Origin: Candidatus Gastranaerophilales bacterium
GTDB lineage: Bacteria > Cyanobacteriota > Vampirovibrionia > Gastranaerophilales > Gastranaerophilaceae
DNA: 5,376 bases
NCBI GenBank assembly: GCA_900772035.1
Contig: CAAGQE010000197.1
Location: 1 to 5,376 of the forward strand
Direction: 5' to 3'
Below, one piece after another: positions 1 to 5,190 of this stretch (position 1 is the stretch's first letter; each line of letters starts with the position of its first letter). The notes under the pieces were generated by a model, which saw only the letters and a program-made list of their open reading frames with translations, was not told the DNA's origin and made no database searches. The translations under genes were made by a program, and so were the position numbers.

Positions 1-1251
1 GAAACAGTTTTGGGCAACCACGAATTTGATATGGGAGCAACAAAACTTTCAAAGATTCTTCCGTATGTAAAAGCCGTTAAAGTAGGGGCGAATGCAACTT
101 ATCCCGCAAACAATCCTATCAAAAATCAAGTGGTTAAATCCGTTGTTGTTACGGGAAAATCGGGCGAAAAATACGGCATTGTCGGCGCTCAATCTCCGAC
201 CCTTATCGAAAGAATGAAAGACCCGTCATTATTTGAAGGCATAACGATTTCGGGCGGACAAAAGGCTTATAAGGAAATCCAATCGGAAGTAAACAAACTC
301 ACAAAACAAGGTATTAAGAGAATTATCGTTCTTTCTCACTCGGGATATGAGGAAGAAAAAGAACTTGCAAAACACGTATCTGACATCGACGTTATTTTGG
401 GCGGTCACTCACACGACTTAATTTTCGACATTACGGAAGGCAAAAACCTTCAATATTCACCGAAAGGCGAACCTGTTATCATCACGCAGGCAGGTCGTGA
501 CGGAAAGAATTTCGGAATACTTAACGTTGAATACGACAAAAACGGCGTTGTTGTAAAAGCGCAAAACAACGTATTTACAACGGCTGATTTCAACAAAAAC
601 TATCTTATGCTCACAACTGCCGACATCCTTTTGGGTCAATCACCCGTTTTAGGCTCGGTAAAATTCGTTGAACCTTTGACAGACAGAATGAACGTTGAAG
701 AAAATCCTTATTCCGAAAAATTTATGGATATTGTAAGAAGCGAAACGAAGGCGGATGTGGTTCTTATGAACTCTGCAAACTTCCGCGGTTCTTTGGACTT
801 GGGCAATTTCACAGCAAGAGATATCGGCGGAATTTTCCCGTTTAAAAACAAAATGTGCATAGTCGAACTTTCGGAAAAGAATTTGATTGAAGCCTTGAAC
901 AGAGGCGGCTCATCGCTTACCGCACCCGATTTAAAACCGTCAATCCTGCAAGTTTCCGGTATGACATATACTTTGTCCAAAGACGGAAAAACGACAAAAG
1001 CAACCGTTTTCTGCCAAAACGGAAACAAGGTTGAATTGAATGTAAAAAATCCGTCAGACAAAAAAATGTTCACGGTTGCTTATGACGACTATCTTTTAGC
1101 GGGCGGTGACGCGTTTGTTTCGCTCAAAGATGCTAAAGTTCTCAAAAAATATGATTACGATAAAGACCAAATTGTTATCAACTATTTCTTGAAGAATAAA
1201 GACACGGCACCGTTGGAATTGAGACGTGACGGCAGAGTAAAATTCGAATAA
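1..1251 (+). CDS. 5'-nucleotidase / UshA-like metallophosphoesterase, 5' end cut by window
   Basis: The frame is open from base 1, so the true start lies outside the window; the TTG at 10 is internal. 416 residues are visible. They begin with the metallophosphoesterase metal motif GNHEFD (visible residues 5-10), followed by a second metal-site block VLSHSG (around 110-115) and GGHSH (134-138). The C-terminal half matches the 5_nucleotid_C substrate-binding domain: NSANFR (257-262), an IFPFKN block around 278-283, and YLLAGGDAF (364-372). Family knowledge: such enzymes hydrolyse nucleotides, and sometimes UDP-sugars or 2',3'-cyclic nucleotides, with two divalent metals, usually outside the cytoplasm. 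The missing N-terminus should carry the first metal motif (D-x-H) and probably a signal peptide; neither can be checked here. The gene ends in TAA and is followed by a strong terminator. Exact substrate cannot be told. Family call is very secure. Confidence 0.95.
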   Translation, partial: ETVLGNHEFDMGATKLSKILPYVKAVKVGANATYPANNPIKNQVVKSVVVTGKSGEKYGIVGAQSPTLIERMKDPSLFEGITISGGQKAYKEIQSEVNKLTKQGIKRIIVLSHSGYEEEKELAKHVSDIDVILGGHSHDLIFDITEGKNLQYSPKGEPVIITQAGRDGKNFGILNVEYDKNGVVVKAQNNVFTTADFNKNYLMLTTADILLGQSPVLGSVKFVEPLTDRMNVEENPYSEKFMDIVRSETKADVVLMNSANFRGSLDLGNFTARDIGGIFPFKNKMCIVELSEKNLIEALNRGGSSLTAPDLKPSILQVSGMTYTLSKDGKTTKATVFCQNGNKVELNVKNPSDKKMFTVAYDDYLLAGGDAFVSLKDAKVLKKYDYDKDQIVINYFLKNKDTAPLELRRDGRVKFE

Positions 1252-1271
1252 TTGTTCAAAATATAAAAGTC

Positions 1272-1310
1272 AAAAAGTACGTTCGCCAAAAATTGACGAA
1301 CGTATTTTTT
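1272..1310. terminator. Bidirectional intrinsic terminator
   Basis: Perfect 8-bp stem TACGTTCG (1278-1285) / CGAACGTA (1297-1304). After one c/a mismatch the stem continues with CAA/TTG closing an AAA loop. It is followed by six T (1305-1310) and preceded by five A (1272-1276), so it gives a hairpin plus U-tract in both directions. It lies between the nucleotidase stop (1251) and the stop of the convergent zinc-ribbon gene (1312), and fits termination of both. Confidence 0.9.
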
Positions 1311-1311
1311 A

Positions 1312-1653
1312 TTAGTCACGAGAGTTTTTGTACTCATCGGGGATATATTTTTGCCAATCCTTATCCATTTTTTGGATAAATCTGTGCGCGTCGATTACAT
1401 CATCGCAAGAAATCGGCTCGGGAAAATCTTTTACCTGCAAAGCGAGTTTGGCATCCTCTTTGTCTTTAACGGCAATAGATTCCATACCGAGTATCGCTAC
1501 TCCGAAAGATTTTTGACAATTCGGACAAATGACCTGCAAAACGAAAAGACCTTCTTCTTCTCTAAGGACAAAAACCGAATCCTCGTCAAAGTCGTGTCCG
1601 CAGTTAGAACAACATAAATCTGAAAACAATTTTTGAATATTTAATTTGCTCAT
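1312..1653 (-). CDS. Small zinc-ribbon protein of unknown function (113 aa)
   Basis: Two cysteine pairs, C15-x2-C18 and C43-x2-C46, form a typical zinc-ribbon (four-Cys Zn site) in the N-terminal half; C14 is an extra cysteine next to the first knuckle. Residues 47-70 look like a beta-rich segment. The acidic C-terminal half contains ISCDDVIDAHRFIQKMDKDW (82-101 or so), which resembles a D-D-V-x-D-x-H-x-F pattern I have an impression of in short zinc-ribbon hypotheticals from other bacteria. No membrane segment or signal peptide; probably cytoplasmic. The ATG start at 1651-1653 is supported by GAGG (1660-1663 on the reverse strand) six bases upstream and a TATAAT box. The gene is monocistronic: divergent from the 33-aa protein gene and convergent with the nucleotidase, sharing its terminator. 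Function (nucleic-acid binding, protein scaffold or metal handling) cannot be deduced. That it is a real gene is well supported. Confidence 0.85.
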   Translation of the reverse strand: MSKLNIQKLFSDLCCSNCGHDFDEDSVFVLREEEGLFVLQVICPNCQKSFGVAILGMESIAVKDKEDAKLALQVKDFPEPISCDDVIDAHRFIQKMDKDWQKYIPDEYKNSRD

Positions 1654-1671
1654 GTTTCCCCTCTCAAATAC

Positions 1672-1677
1672 ATTATA
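1672..1677 (-). promoter_or_regulatory. -10 box (TATAAT) of the zinc-ribbon gene
   Basis: Reverse strand reads TATAAT, an exact sigma70 consensus -10, 18 bases before the ATG at 1653. Expected transcription start is near 1665, leaving a very short leader that still includes the GAGG ribosome site. No convincing -35 hexamer is visible at 16-18 bp; the upstream region is T-rich on this strand, which could help as an UP-like element. Confidence 0.6.
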
Positions 1678-1777
1678 CTTATTTTTGAAAAAAAGGCATA
1701 CAAAGACAAAAATTAAGAAAAAATTAAATCAATAAATACATCAAAAATATGAGTTAGAAAAAAACAAAAACGGGCAA

Positions 1778-1783
1778 TATAGT
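1778..1783 (+). promoter_or_regulatory. Possible -10 (TATAGT) for the 33-aa membrane protein
   Basis: TATAGT matches the -10 consensus at five of six positions and lies 31 bases before the ATG at 1815. The best -35 candidate is the poor TTAGAA at 1754-1759 (18-bp spacer). Upstream is a run of A-tracts (1688-1694, 1718-1723, 1743-1747, 1758-1764) that could act as an UP element. Weak call. Confidence 0.35.
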
Positions 1784-1802
1784 TAATGTAACAGGTGGTA
1801 GT

Positions 1803-1807
1803 GAGGT
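1803..1807 (+). promoter_or_regulatory. Ribosome binding site of the 33-aa protein
   Basis: GAGGT with a seven-base spacer to ATG 1815. This is the main evidence, with the hydrophobic profile, that so short a reading frame is translated. Confidence 0.65.
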
Positions 1808-1814
1808 AAAAGTT

Positions 1815-1916
1815 ATGGAACTCACAAACGTATTAAATCTAGTCATCTTCGGTATGATTCTCTACATTGGTTTGATTGTTGTGCCGACACTTATGGAAAA
1901 CAAAGAAGCCCACTAA
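1815..1916 (+). CDS. 33-aa single-pass membrane microprotein, unknown function
   Basis: ATG at 1815 to TAA at 1914-1916. A good Shine-Dalgarno GAGGT (1803-1807) sits seven bases upstream, and a possible -10 lies before it. The peptide starts MELTNVLNLVIFG, continues with a hydrophobic stretch to about residue 26 (one transmembrane helix, roughly residues 6-26, with glycines at 13 and 19 and proline at 24), and ends in a short charged tail MENKEAH. The composition, one clean helix with a polar tail, is that of a genuine membrane microprotein rather than random sequence. It is divergent from the zinc-ribbon gene and lies 180 bp upstream of mscL. It does not match KdpF, CydX or the small cytochrome subunits I can recall. 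Options: regulatory subunit of a membrane complex, stress microprotein, or type I toxin; nothing here decides among them. Confidence 0.7.
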   Translation: MELTNVLNLVIFGMILYIGLIVVPTLMENKEAH

Positions 1917-2041
1917 AATCAACCAAAAAGAGAGTGTAAAATTGTATCGGCAACGTTTTGGACAATGCCTCTTTTAGAGTGCGGAAATCGCAATAACCGT
2001 CAAAGGTACAATTAAAAAGACATTTGTGTAAGTTTACAGAT
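1917..2041. other. Non-coding, structured intergenic segment upstream of mscL
   Basis: No credible gene on either strand. Contents: a small hairpin GCCTCT/AGAGTGC at 1967-1982 (one bulged T, TTT loop); a second TGCG/CGCA hairpin at 1980-1992; an imperfect palindrome TGTAAGTTTACA at 2027-2038; and the left arm TTTGGACAA (1957-1965) of an inverted repeat whose right arm is at 2042-2050. No U-tract follows the hairpins, so they are not obvious terminators. It may be the 3' untranslated part of the 33-aa gene, a regulatory zone for mscL, or an unrecognised small RNA. Confidence 0.4.
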
Positions 2042-2050
2042 TTGTCCAAA
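1957..2050. repeat. 9-bp inverted repeat overlapping the mscL -35
   Basis: TTTGGACAA (1957-1965) and its exact reverse complement TTGTCCAAA (2042-2050). Similarity continues outward to CG at 1954-1955 and 2051-2052 with a one-base bulge. The right arm contains the mscL -35 hexamer TTGTCC. The arms are 76 bases apart, suited either to a long-range RNA stem or to paired protein sites; chance is not excluded. Confidence 0.45.
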
Positions 2051-2070
2051 CGGGGGAATTTCTATATAAT
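2042..2070 (+). promoter_or_regulatory. Sigma70-type promoter of mscL
   Basis: -35 TTGTCC (2042-2047, four of six consensus) and a perfect -10 TATAAT (2065-2070) with the optimal 17-bp spacer. Expected start of transcription is around 2077, giving a leader of about 19 nt that holds the SD at 2084-2090. This also rules out translation from further upstream. Confidence 0.75.
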
Positions 2071-2095
2071 TTTTCCTATATTGAAAGGAGAAATT

Positions 2096-2578
2096 ATGTT
2101 AGAAGGCTTGAAAAAAATCGCCGACGAGTTGAAATCATTTGCAATGCGAGGCAACGTGATTGACATGGCAGTCGGTATAATCATCGGTACCGCGTTCGGA
2201 AAAATCGTTGACTCAATGGTTAAGGATATTATAATGCCGCCATTGGGCTGGATTTTGGGCAAAGTTGACTTCACAAATTTGTACATCGCGCTTCCCGATA
2301 CAAACGGTCATTTTGAACAATTCTCATCACTTGACGCAGCAAAAGCGGCAGGTGTTGCGACGATTAATTACGGCGTTTTCATAAACACATTAATCAGTTT
2401 TATGTTAATTGTCGTATCGGTTTTCATTATGATAAAAGCAATTAACAAACTAAAAGATATCGCATTGAAAAAAGAAGAAGTCACGGAAGAAGCGACAACA
2501 AAAACCTGCCCGAAATGTTTTTCAACAATCAACATTAAGGCAACAAAATGCCCTTGCTGCACCTCCGATTTGGAATAA
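2096..2578 (+). CDS. mscL: Large-conductance mechanosensitive channel MscL with C-terminal zinc ribbon
   Basis: 160 aa. The start is ATG 2096, with AAAGGAG (2084-2090) five bases upstream and the promoter just before it; the open frame further 5' is not translated. MscL opens under membrane tension to release solutes on osmotic downshock and works as a homopentamer in the inner membrane. Diagnostic: the N-terminal amphipathic helix (1-15), [18 protein letters not shown] (18-35) forming the pore-lining TM1, the DIIMPPLG block (44-51), a periplasmic loop (about 55-90) and TM2 (about 93-115). A charged cytoplasmic linker follows (116-136). Unusual: the protein then carries CPKC (138-141) and CPCC (152-155), a compact zinc ribbon that the E. 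coli protein lacks; I recall similar tails in other bacterial MscL sequences. C154 is an additional cysteine. The stop codon abuts that of the convergent SGNH gene. Confidence 0.97.
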   Translation: MLEGLKKIADELKSFAMRGNVIDMAVGIIIGTAFGKIVDSMVKDIIMPPLGWILGKVDFTNLYIALPDTNGHFEQFSSLDAAKAAGVATINYGVFINTLISFMLIVVSVFIMIKAINKLKDIALKKEEVTEEATTKTCPKCFSTINIKATKCPCCTSDLE

Positions 2579-3556
2579 TCAATTCTGCAATTCGGCATAT
2601 AAAGCGGCTGCCAATTCTTTCAGAACTTTTTCGCTCGGATGGTATTTGTCGGGACAAACACTCTCTTCCGACTTCAAATCTTTATTAATCAATTTGCCGG
2701 CATCAACTACAACTATGCCGGCTTTTTCAAGTTCATCCCACCTCGGAGAGTTATAATAATCTTCCCCGAACCCGTTGACCTCGTTGTATTTTAAGATGAC
2801 AAACCTTGAGTTCGGATATTTTTTGTTAACGATTTTTTTCGATTCAAGAAAAATCGCTTTCATCAAATCAAAATTCTTATCAAAATTTTTGTCACTCAAA
2901 AATACTTTGTACTCAATCGCCGCAAATGCCGCTTTGACAAAATAAAAATTCCATAAAGGCTCCAAAAAGGGCTTAATTTCTTCCAAACTGCCGTCTTTAT
3001 TCAATTTGTAACGCAAATAAGCCCCATTGTTCCAAACATCGTAAGTTATATTTACGAGTTTCAGCATATTGTCGCTTGTATGGAAAAATATGACATATTC
3101 GGGCTCCGGAAGTTGCTCGAATGTTTCGGGCTTTTTGAGCCAATACAGCATGTGCTGAATGCCCCAACCCTCATAAGCGCGATTGTATACAGGTCGTTTG
3201 AAAGCCTCGGACAGAAAATATCCGAATGTTTTATCATCAGGCACACCGTCAGACAAAGTCATATCGGCACCATACGCAAAAGAGCCTCCGAAAAGCCAAA
3301 TCGCTTTTCCTTTGTATTTCAAACCGCAAGGCTCTCTAAAACCCATTGCACGAGAATCCTTTTCAAAAAAATACAATGTCGAATGGTCATGAAAAACCAA
3401 TCTGTTTTTGAAATATGACGGAAAATGAACATTTTCAAACCCGTTAGACTTCGTAAGCCTTACCTGCCAAATGTAAACACCGATATAGCACATCAAATCC
3501 GCAAGGAAAATCACAAAAATAAAAATCAAAAAATGTATTAATAATTTCTTTTTCAT
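2579..3556 (-). CDS. Membrane-anchored SGNH/GDSL hydrolase-like protein
   Basis: 325 aa from ATG 3554-3556. This start overlaps the stop of the upstream glycosyltransferase as ATGA (3553-3556), typical of translational coupling, with AGGGTGG just upstream; an in-frame ATG at 3569-3571 would add five residues and is less likely. A lysine-rich N-terminus and one transmembrane helix (about 5-30) anchor it, with the catalytic domain predicted outside the cytoplasm. SGNH signs: block I IWLFGGSFAYG (86-96) with candidate nucleophile S92; block II YNRAYEGWG (124-132); C-terminal block V CPDKYHPSE (301-309) with D303 and H306. Block III reads FFHTSDN (157-163) rather than the usual G-x-N-D, so the oxyanion site is variant. 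Family members act as esterases or O-acyl transfer/removal enzymes on glycans and lipids. With the GT-C enzyme, it probably modifies an envelope glycan; substrate unknown. It is the last gene of the unit, with no terminator visible beyond it. Confidence 0.8.
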   Translation of the reverse strand: MKKKLLIHFLIFIFVIFLADLMCYIGVYIWQVRLTKSNGFENVHFPSYFKNRLVFHDHSTLYFFEKDSRAMGFREPCGLKYKGKAIWLFGGSFAYGADMTLSDGVPDDKTFGYFLSEAFKRPVYNRAYEGWGIQHMLYWLKKPETFEQLPEPEYVIFFHTSDNMLKLVNITYDVWNNGAYLRYKLNKDGSLEEIKPFLEPLWNFYFVKAAFAAIEYKVFLSDKNFDKNFDLMKAIFLESKKIVNKKYPNSRFVILKYNEVNGFGEDYYNSPRWDELEKAGIVVVDAGKLINKDLKSEESVCPDKYHPSEKVLKELAAALYAELQN

Positions 3557-5013
3557 CTGACCACCCTGCATTTAAGAAAAGTTCCGTCATCAGAGGTTTT
3601 TGCAAGCAAAATCTTGCACTTTGTATCTATCTGATTTTTATATGTTTTATATTCGTTATCGGCAATGTAATCATCCGATATGAAGAAAAATATTTCATCC
3701 CCGATTTTCCGCAGTTTCATTGTTTTTTCAAAATCGAAATCATAACCGTTATACAAAAATTGGTTTTCTTTAAACCTCTTTTCATAATCATATTGTTGAA
3801 AAATCACTTGCGAACCGAAATCAATAAAGATGTAATCTGTCGGCTTAACCTCTGTATTATAAAGGTATTTTATAAAAAGATCCGCATTACTTTGCTTAAA
3901 AACAACTTTTTGAGAGGTTAAATACTTAACATCGTCAAATGTTTCGTAATAAGAAATGCAAAACATATAAAAGACAACGACCAAAGCGCTGGTTATTTTT
4001 CGAATGCCAAATCGAGTCCAAAAAGCAGAAATTAAAATAATCACATAAGGTATTAAAAATGCCGAAACTCTGCTCGGAGAAAGAGGATAGATACTCAAAA
4101 GAGCAAAAACTATCGAAGAAACGAACACCGAAATAAAATATTCAAATGCAAACTTGTTTTCGTTATAGAAATGAAAAAGCCCAAATATCAATAATATCGA
4201 GCATAAAACCAAACAACTTTTTGTCCCGACGAGAAAATTCATCATTTCTCCCCAAGCGGAAACTCCGACGGGGAAAAAGGCTTCTTGCGTGTGCCAATAT
4301 AATTGCAAACCCTCATTTTTGATTGCAGGCAAACAATTTATCAAACAATACGGTATGAAAAATGCACCGACAGGTATGATAAAAGCAAGGAAGTTTTTGT
4401 CAAAAGTCTTGTCTTTCAACATTTTTGACAGACTAAAACAAACCAATATTCCGATTAACAGAATTGAAATATATGAAGATAATATTGAAATAATCGCAAA
4501 TATCCCCACAAAAAACCATTTTGCAGGAGAAAGTTTTTTGTCTTTAAGAGCCAAACCGATTATGAAAATCAAGATTGCAAAAAGCACATCCGTTGAATAT
4601 TGCTTATATGCCTGAGTAAAAAACAACAAATCCAAATGGGTTGCAAAAACGAAATTTGAGAACAGAATGCTCATTTTGTTTTTGAATAATTTTAGTGTCA
4701 AAAACGCAAAAGCAATCACAGACAATATCGAGGCTAAATATGGCAAAAAACGCATCGCAGTTTTATTAAAAGGAAATGCTTGTACGACAAATTTTTGCAA
4801 AATCAAAAACAAAGGCGGAGTACATTGAATATTGTCGAGAGGAAGAAACAAATGCAAAAAGTTTCTTGTCAAAATATTTTGAAGCACACAACCCTCATCT
4901 GCCCAAAGCCCTGCCGAATGCAGCCAGACATAAGTTCTCAACGAAAAAGCAATCAACAATATCGCCGAAAACACAAATACAAATAAAGACTTTTTATTCA
5001 AAATTTTTTGCAC
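3553..5013 (-). CDS. GT-C fold glycosyltransferase (ArnT/PMT-like, GT39-type superfamily)
   Basis: 486 aa, GTG start at 5011-5013, chosen because GAGGAA (5020-5025) lies six bases upstream. About ten or eleven hydrophobic segments occupy residues 10-356, followed by a soluble C-terminal domain (about 357-486). GT-C marks: GLWADEG (35-41) after the first helix, with the D39-E40 acidic pair expected to bind the lipid-linked donor or metal; TPPLF (65-69); MRFLPYLAS (87-95); TQAYKQYS (133-140), matching the S-Q-E-x-R-x-Y region; and SPSRVSAFLIP (312-322), matching the conserved R-Y...P segment before the last helices. Family knowledge: these enzymes use polyprenyl-phosphate sugars to glycosylate lipids, polymers or proteins at the outer face of the membrane. 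The acceptor is unknown. It is the first gene of a two-gene unit with the SGNH protein. Its codons are strongly A/T-biased, as expected for a hydrophobic protein in this genome. Confidence 0.85.
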   Translation of the reverse strand: MQKILNKKSLFVFVFSAILLIAFSLRTYVWLHSAGLWADEGCVLQNILTRNFLHLFLPLDNIQCTPPLFLILQKFVVQAFPFNKTAMRFLPYLASILSVIAFAFLTLKLFKNKMSILFSNFVFATHLDLLFFTQAYKQYSTDVLFAILIFIIGLALKDKKLSPAKWFFVGIFAIISILSSYISILLIGILVCFSLSKMLKDKTFDKNFLAFIIPVGAFFIPYCLINCLPAIKNEGLQLYWHTQEAFFPVGVSAWGEMMNFLVGTKSCLVLCSILLIFGLFHFYNENKFAFEYFISVFVSSIVFALLSIYPLSPSRVSAFLIPYVIILISAFWTRFGIRKITSALVVVFYMFCISYYETFDDVKYLTSQKVVFKQSNADLFIKYLYNTEVKPTDYIFIDFGSQVIFQQYDYEKRFKENQFLYNGYDFDFEKTMKLRKIGDEIFFFISDDYIADNEYKTYKNQIDTKCKILLAKTSDDGTFLKCRVVR

Positions 5014-5019
5014 AATAAA

Positions 5020-5025
5020 TTCCTC
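5020..5025 (-). promoter_or_regulatory. Ribosome binding site fixing the GTG start of the GT-C gene
   Basis: Reverse strand GAGGAA six bases before GTG 5013. No better start codon with an SD is seen nearby. The likely promoter lies in 5026-5075: TATTAT at 5033-5038 and TAATAT at 5041-5046 are possible -10 boxes on this strand, but neither has a good -35. Confidence 0.65.
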
Positions 5026-5038
5026 AAAAAAAATAATA

Positions 5039-5049
5039 GCATATTATGC
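5039..5049. repeat. Short palindrome GCATATTATGC in the divergent intergenic region
   Basis: Perfect 5-bp arms GCATA/TATGC around a central T, between the GT-C start and the galM-side promoter. The position would suit an operator affecting both directions, but an AT-rich palindrome of this size can occur by chance. Confidence 0.3.
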
Positions 5050-5058
5050 AACATGCCG

Positions 5059-5067
5059 TGCTATAAT
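5059..5067 (+). promoter_or_regulatory. Extended -10 promoter upstream of galM
   Basis: TGCTATAAT is an exact extended -10 (TG-n-TATAAT). No -35 is recognisable at the usual distance, which extended -10 promoters tolerate. Transcription would start near 5074, about 116 bases before the galM ATG at 5191, and almost at an in-frame ATG at 5074. Confidence 0.6.
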
Positions 5068-5142
5068 TCAGATATGTTTATGGATTGTAATACAAACTCG
5101 GAATATGTAATGCAGGTTGAGGACAGCAAACTCAGCCGTGTT

Positions 5143-5161
5143 TCTTCGTTTTTCACGAAGA
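5143..5161 (+). other. Hairpin in the galM leader
   Basis: TCTTCGT (5143-5149) pairs with ACGAAGA (5155-5161) around a five-base TTTTC loop, a 7-bp perfect stem. It is followed by an A-rich, T-poor stretch, so it is not an intrinsic terminator. It ends 14 bases before the AAAGGG ribosome site (5176-5181) and could affect translation or leader stability. Confidence 0.4.
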
Positions 5162-5190
5162 TAATAAAAAGTAATAAAGGGAAAATCAAA

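Noticed and set aside
1681..1770. Phased A-tracts as intrinsic DNA curvature or an origin-like element
   Set aside because: A-tract centres are unevenly spaced (about 7 to 25 bases), so they are not in helical phase, and no DnaA-box repeats were seen.
1965..2015. 16-codon ORF ([16 protein letters not shown]) in the mscL upstream region
   Set aside because: No proper ribosome binding site, no hydrophobic or domain signal, and it overlaps the hairpins; could be chance.
2024..2095. Upstream in-frame TTG start adding 24 residues to MscL
   Set aside because: This stretch contains the -35 and -10 of the mscL promoter and has no ribosome site; ATG 2096 has AAAGGAG at ideal spacing and matches the normal MscL N-terminus.
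1815..2095. Calling the microprotein plus structured DNA a type I toxin-antitoxin system
   Set aside because: The peptide is toxin-like in size, but no antisense promoter or overlapping RNA with a terminator could be found by eye; kept only as one option.
2615..2631. Hairpin TTCT/AGAA followed by five T as a terminator for mscL
   Set aside because: Only a 4-bp stem with one G:C pair, inside the SGNH coding region; too weak to call.
3080..3418. 112-codon forward ORF opposite the SGNH gene
   Set aside because: Antisense shadow: no ribosome site or protein-like domain, while the reverse frame has clear SGNH motifs.
3557..3571. ATG at 3569-3571 as the start of the SGNH protein
   Set aside because: The ATGA overlap start at 3554-3556 gives a typical MKKK membrane-anchor N-terminus and coupling to the upstream gene; the earlier ATG has only a poor, distant ribosome site.
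4289..4615. 108-codon forward ORF opposite the GT-C gene
   Set aside because: Antisense shadow of a long hydrophobic coding region; no SD and no recognisable protein features.
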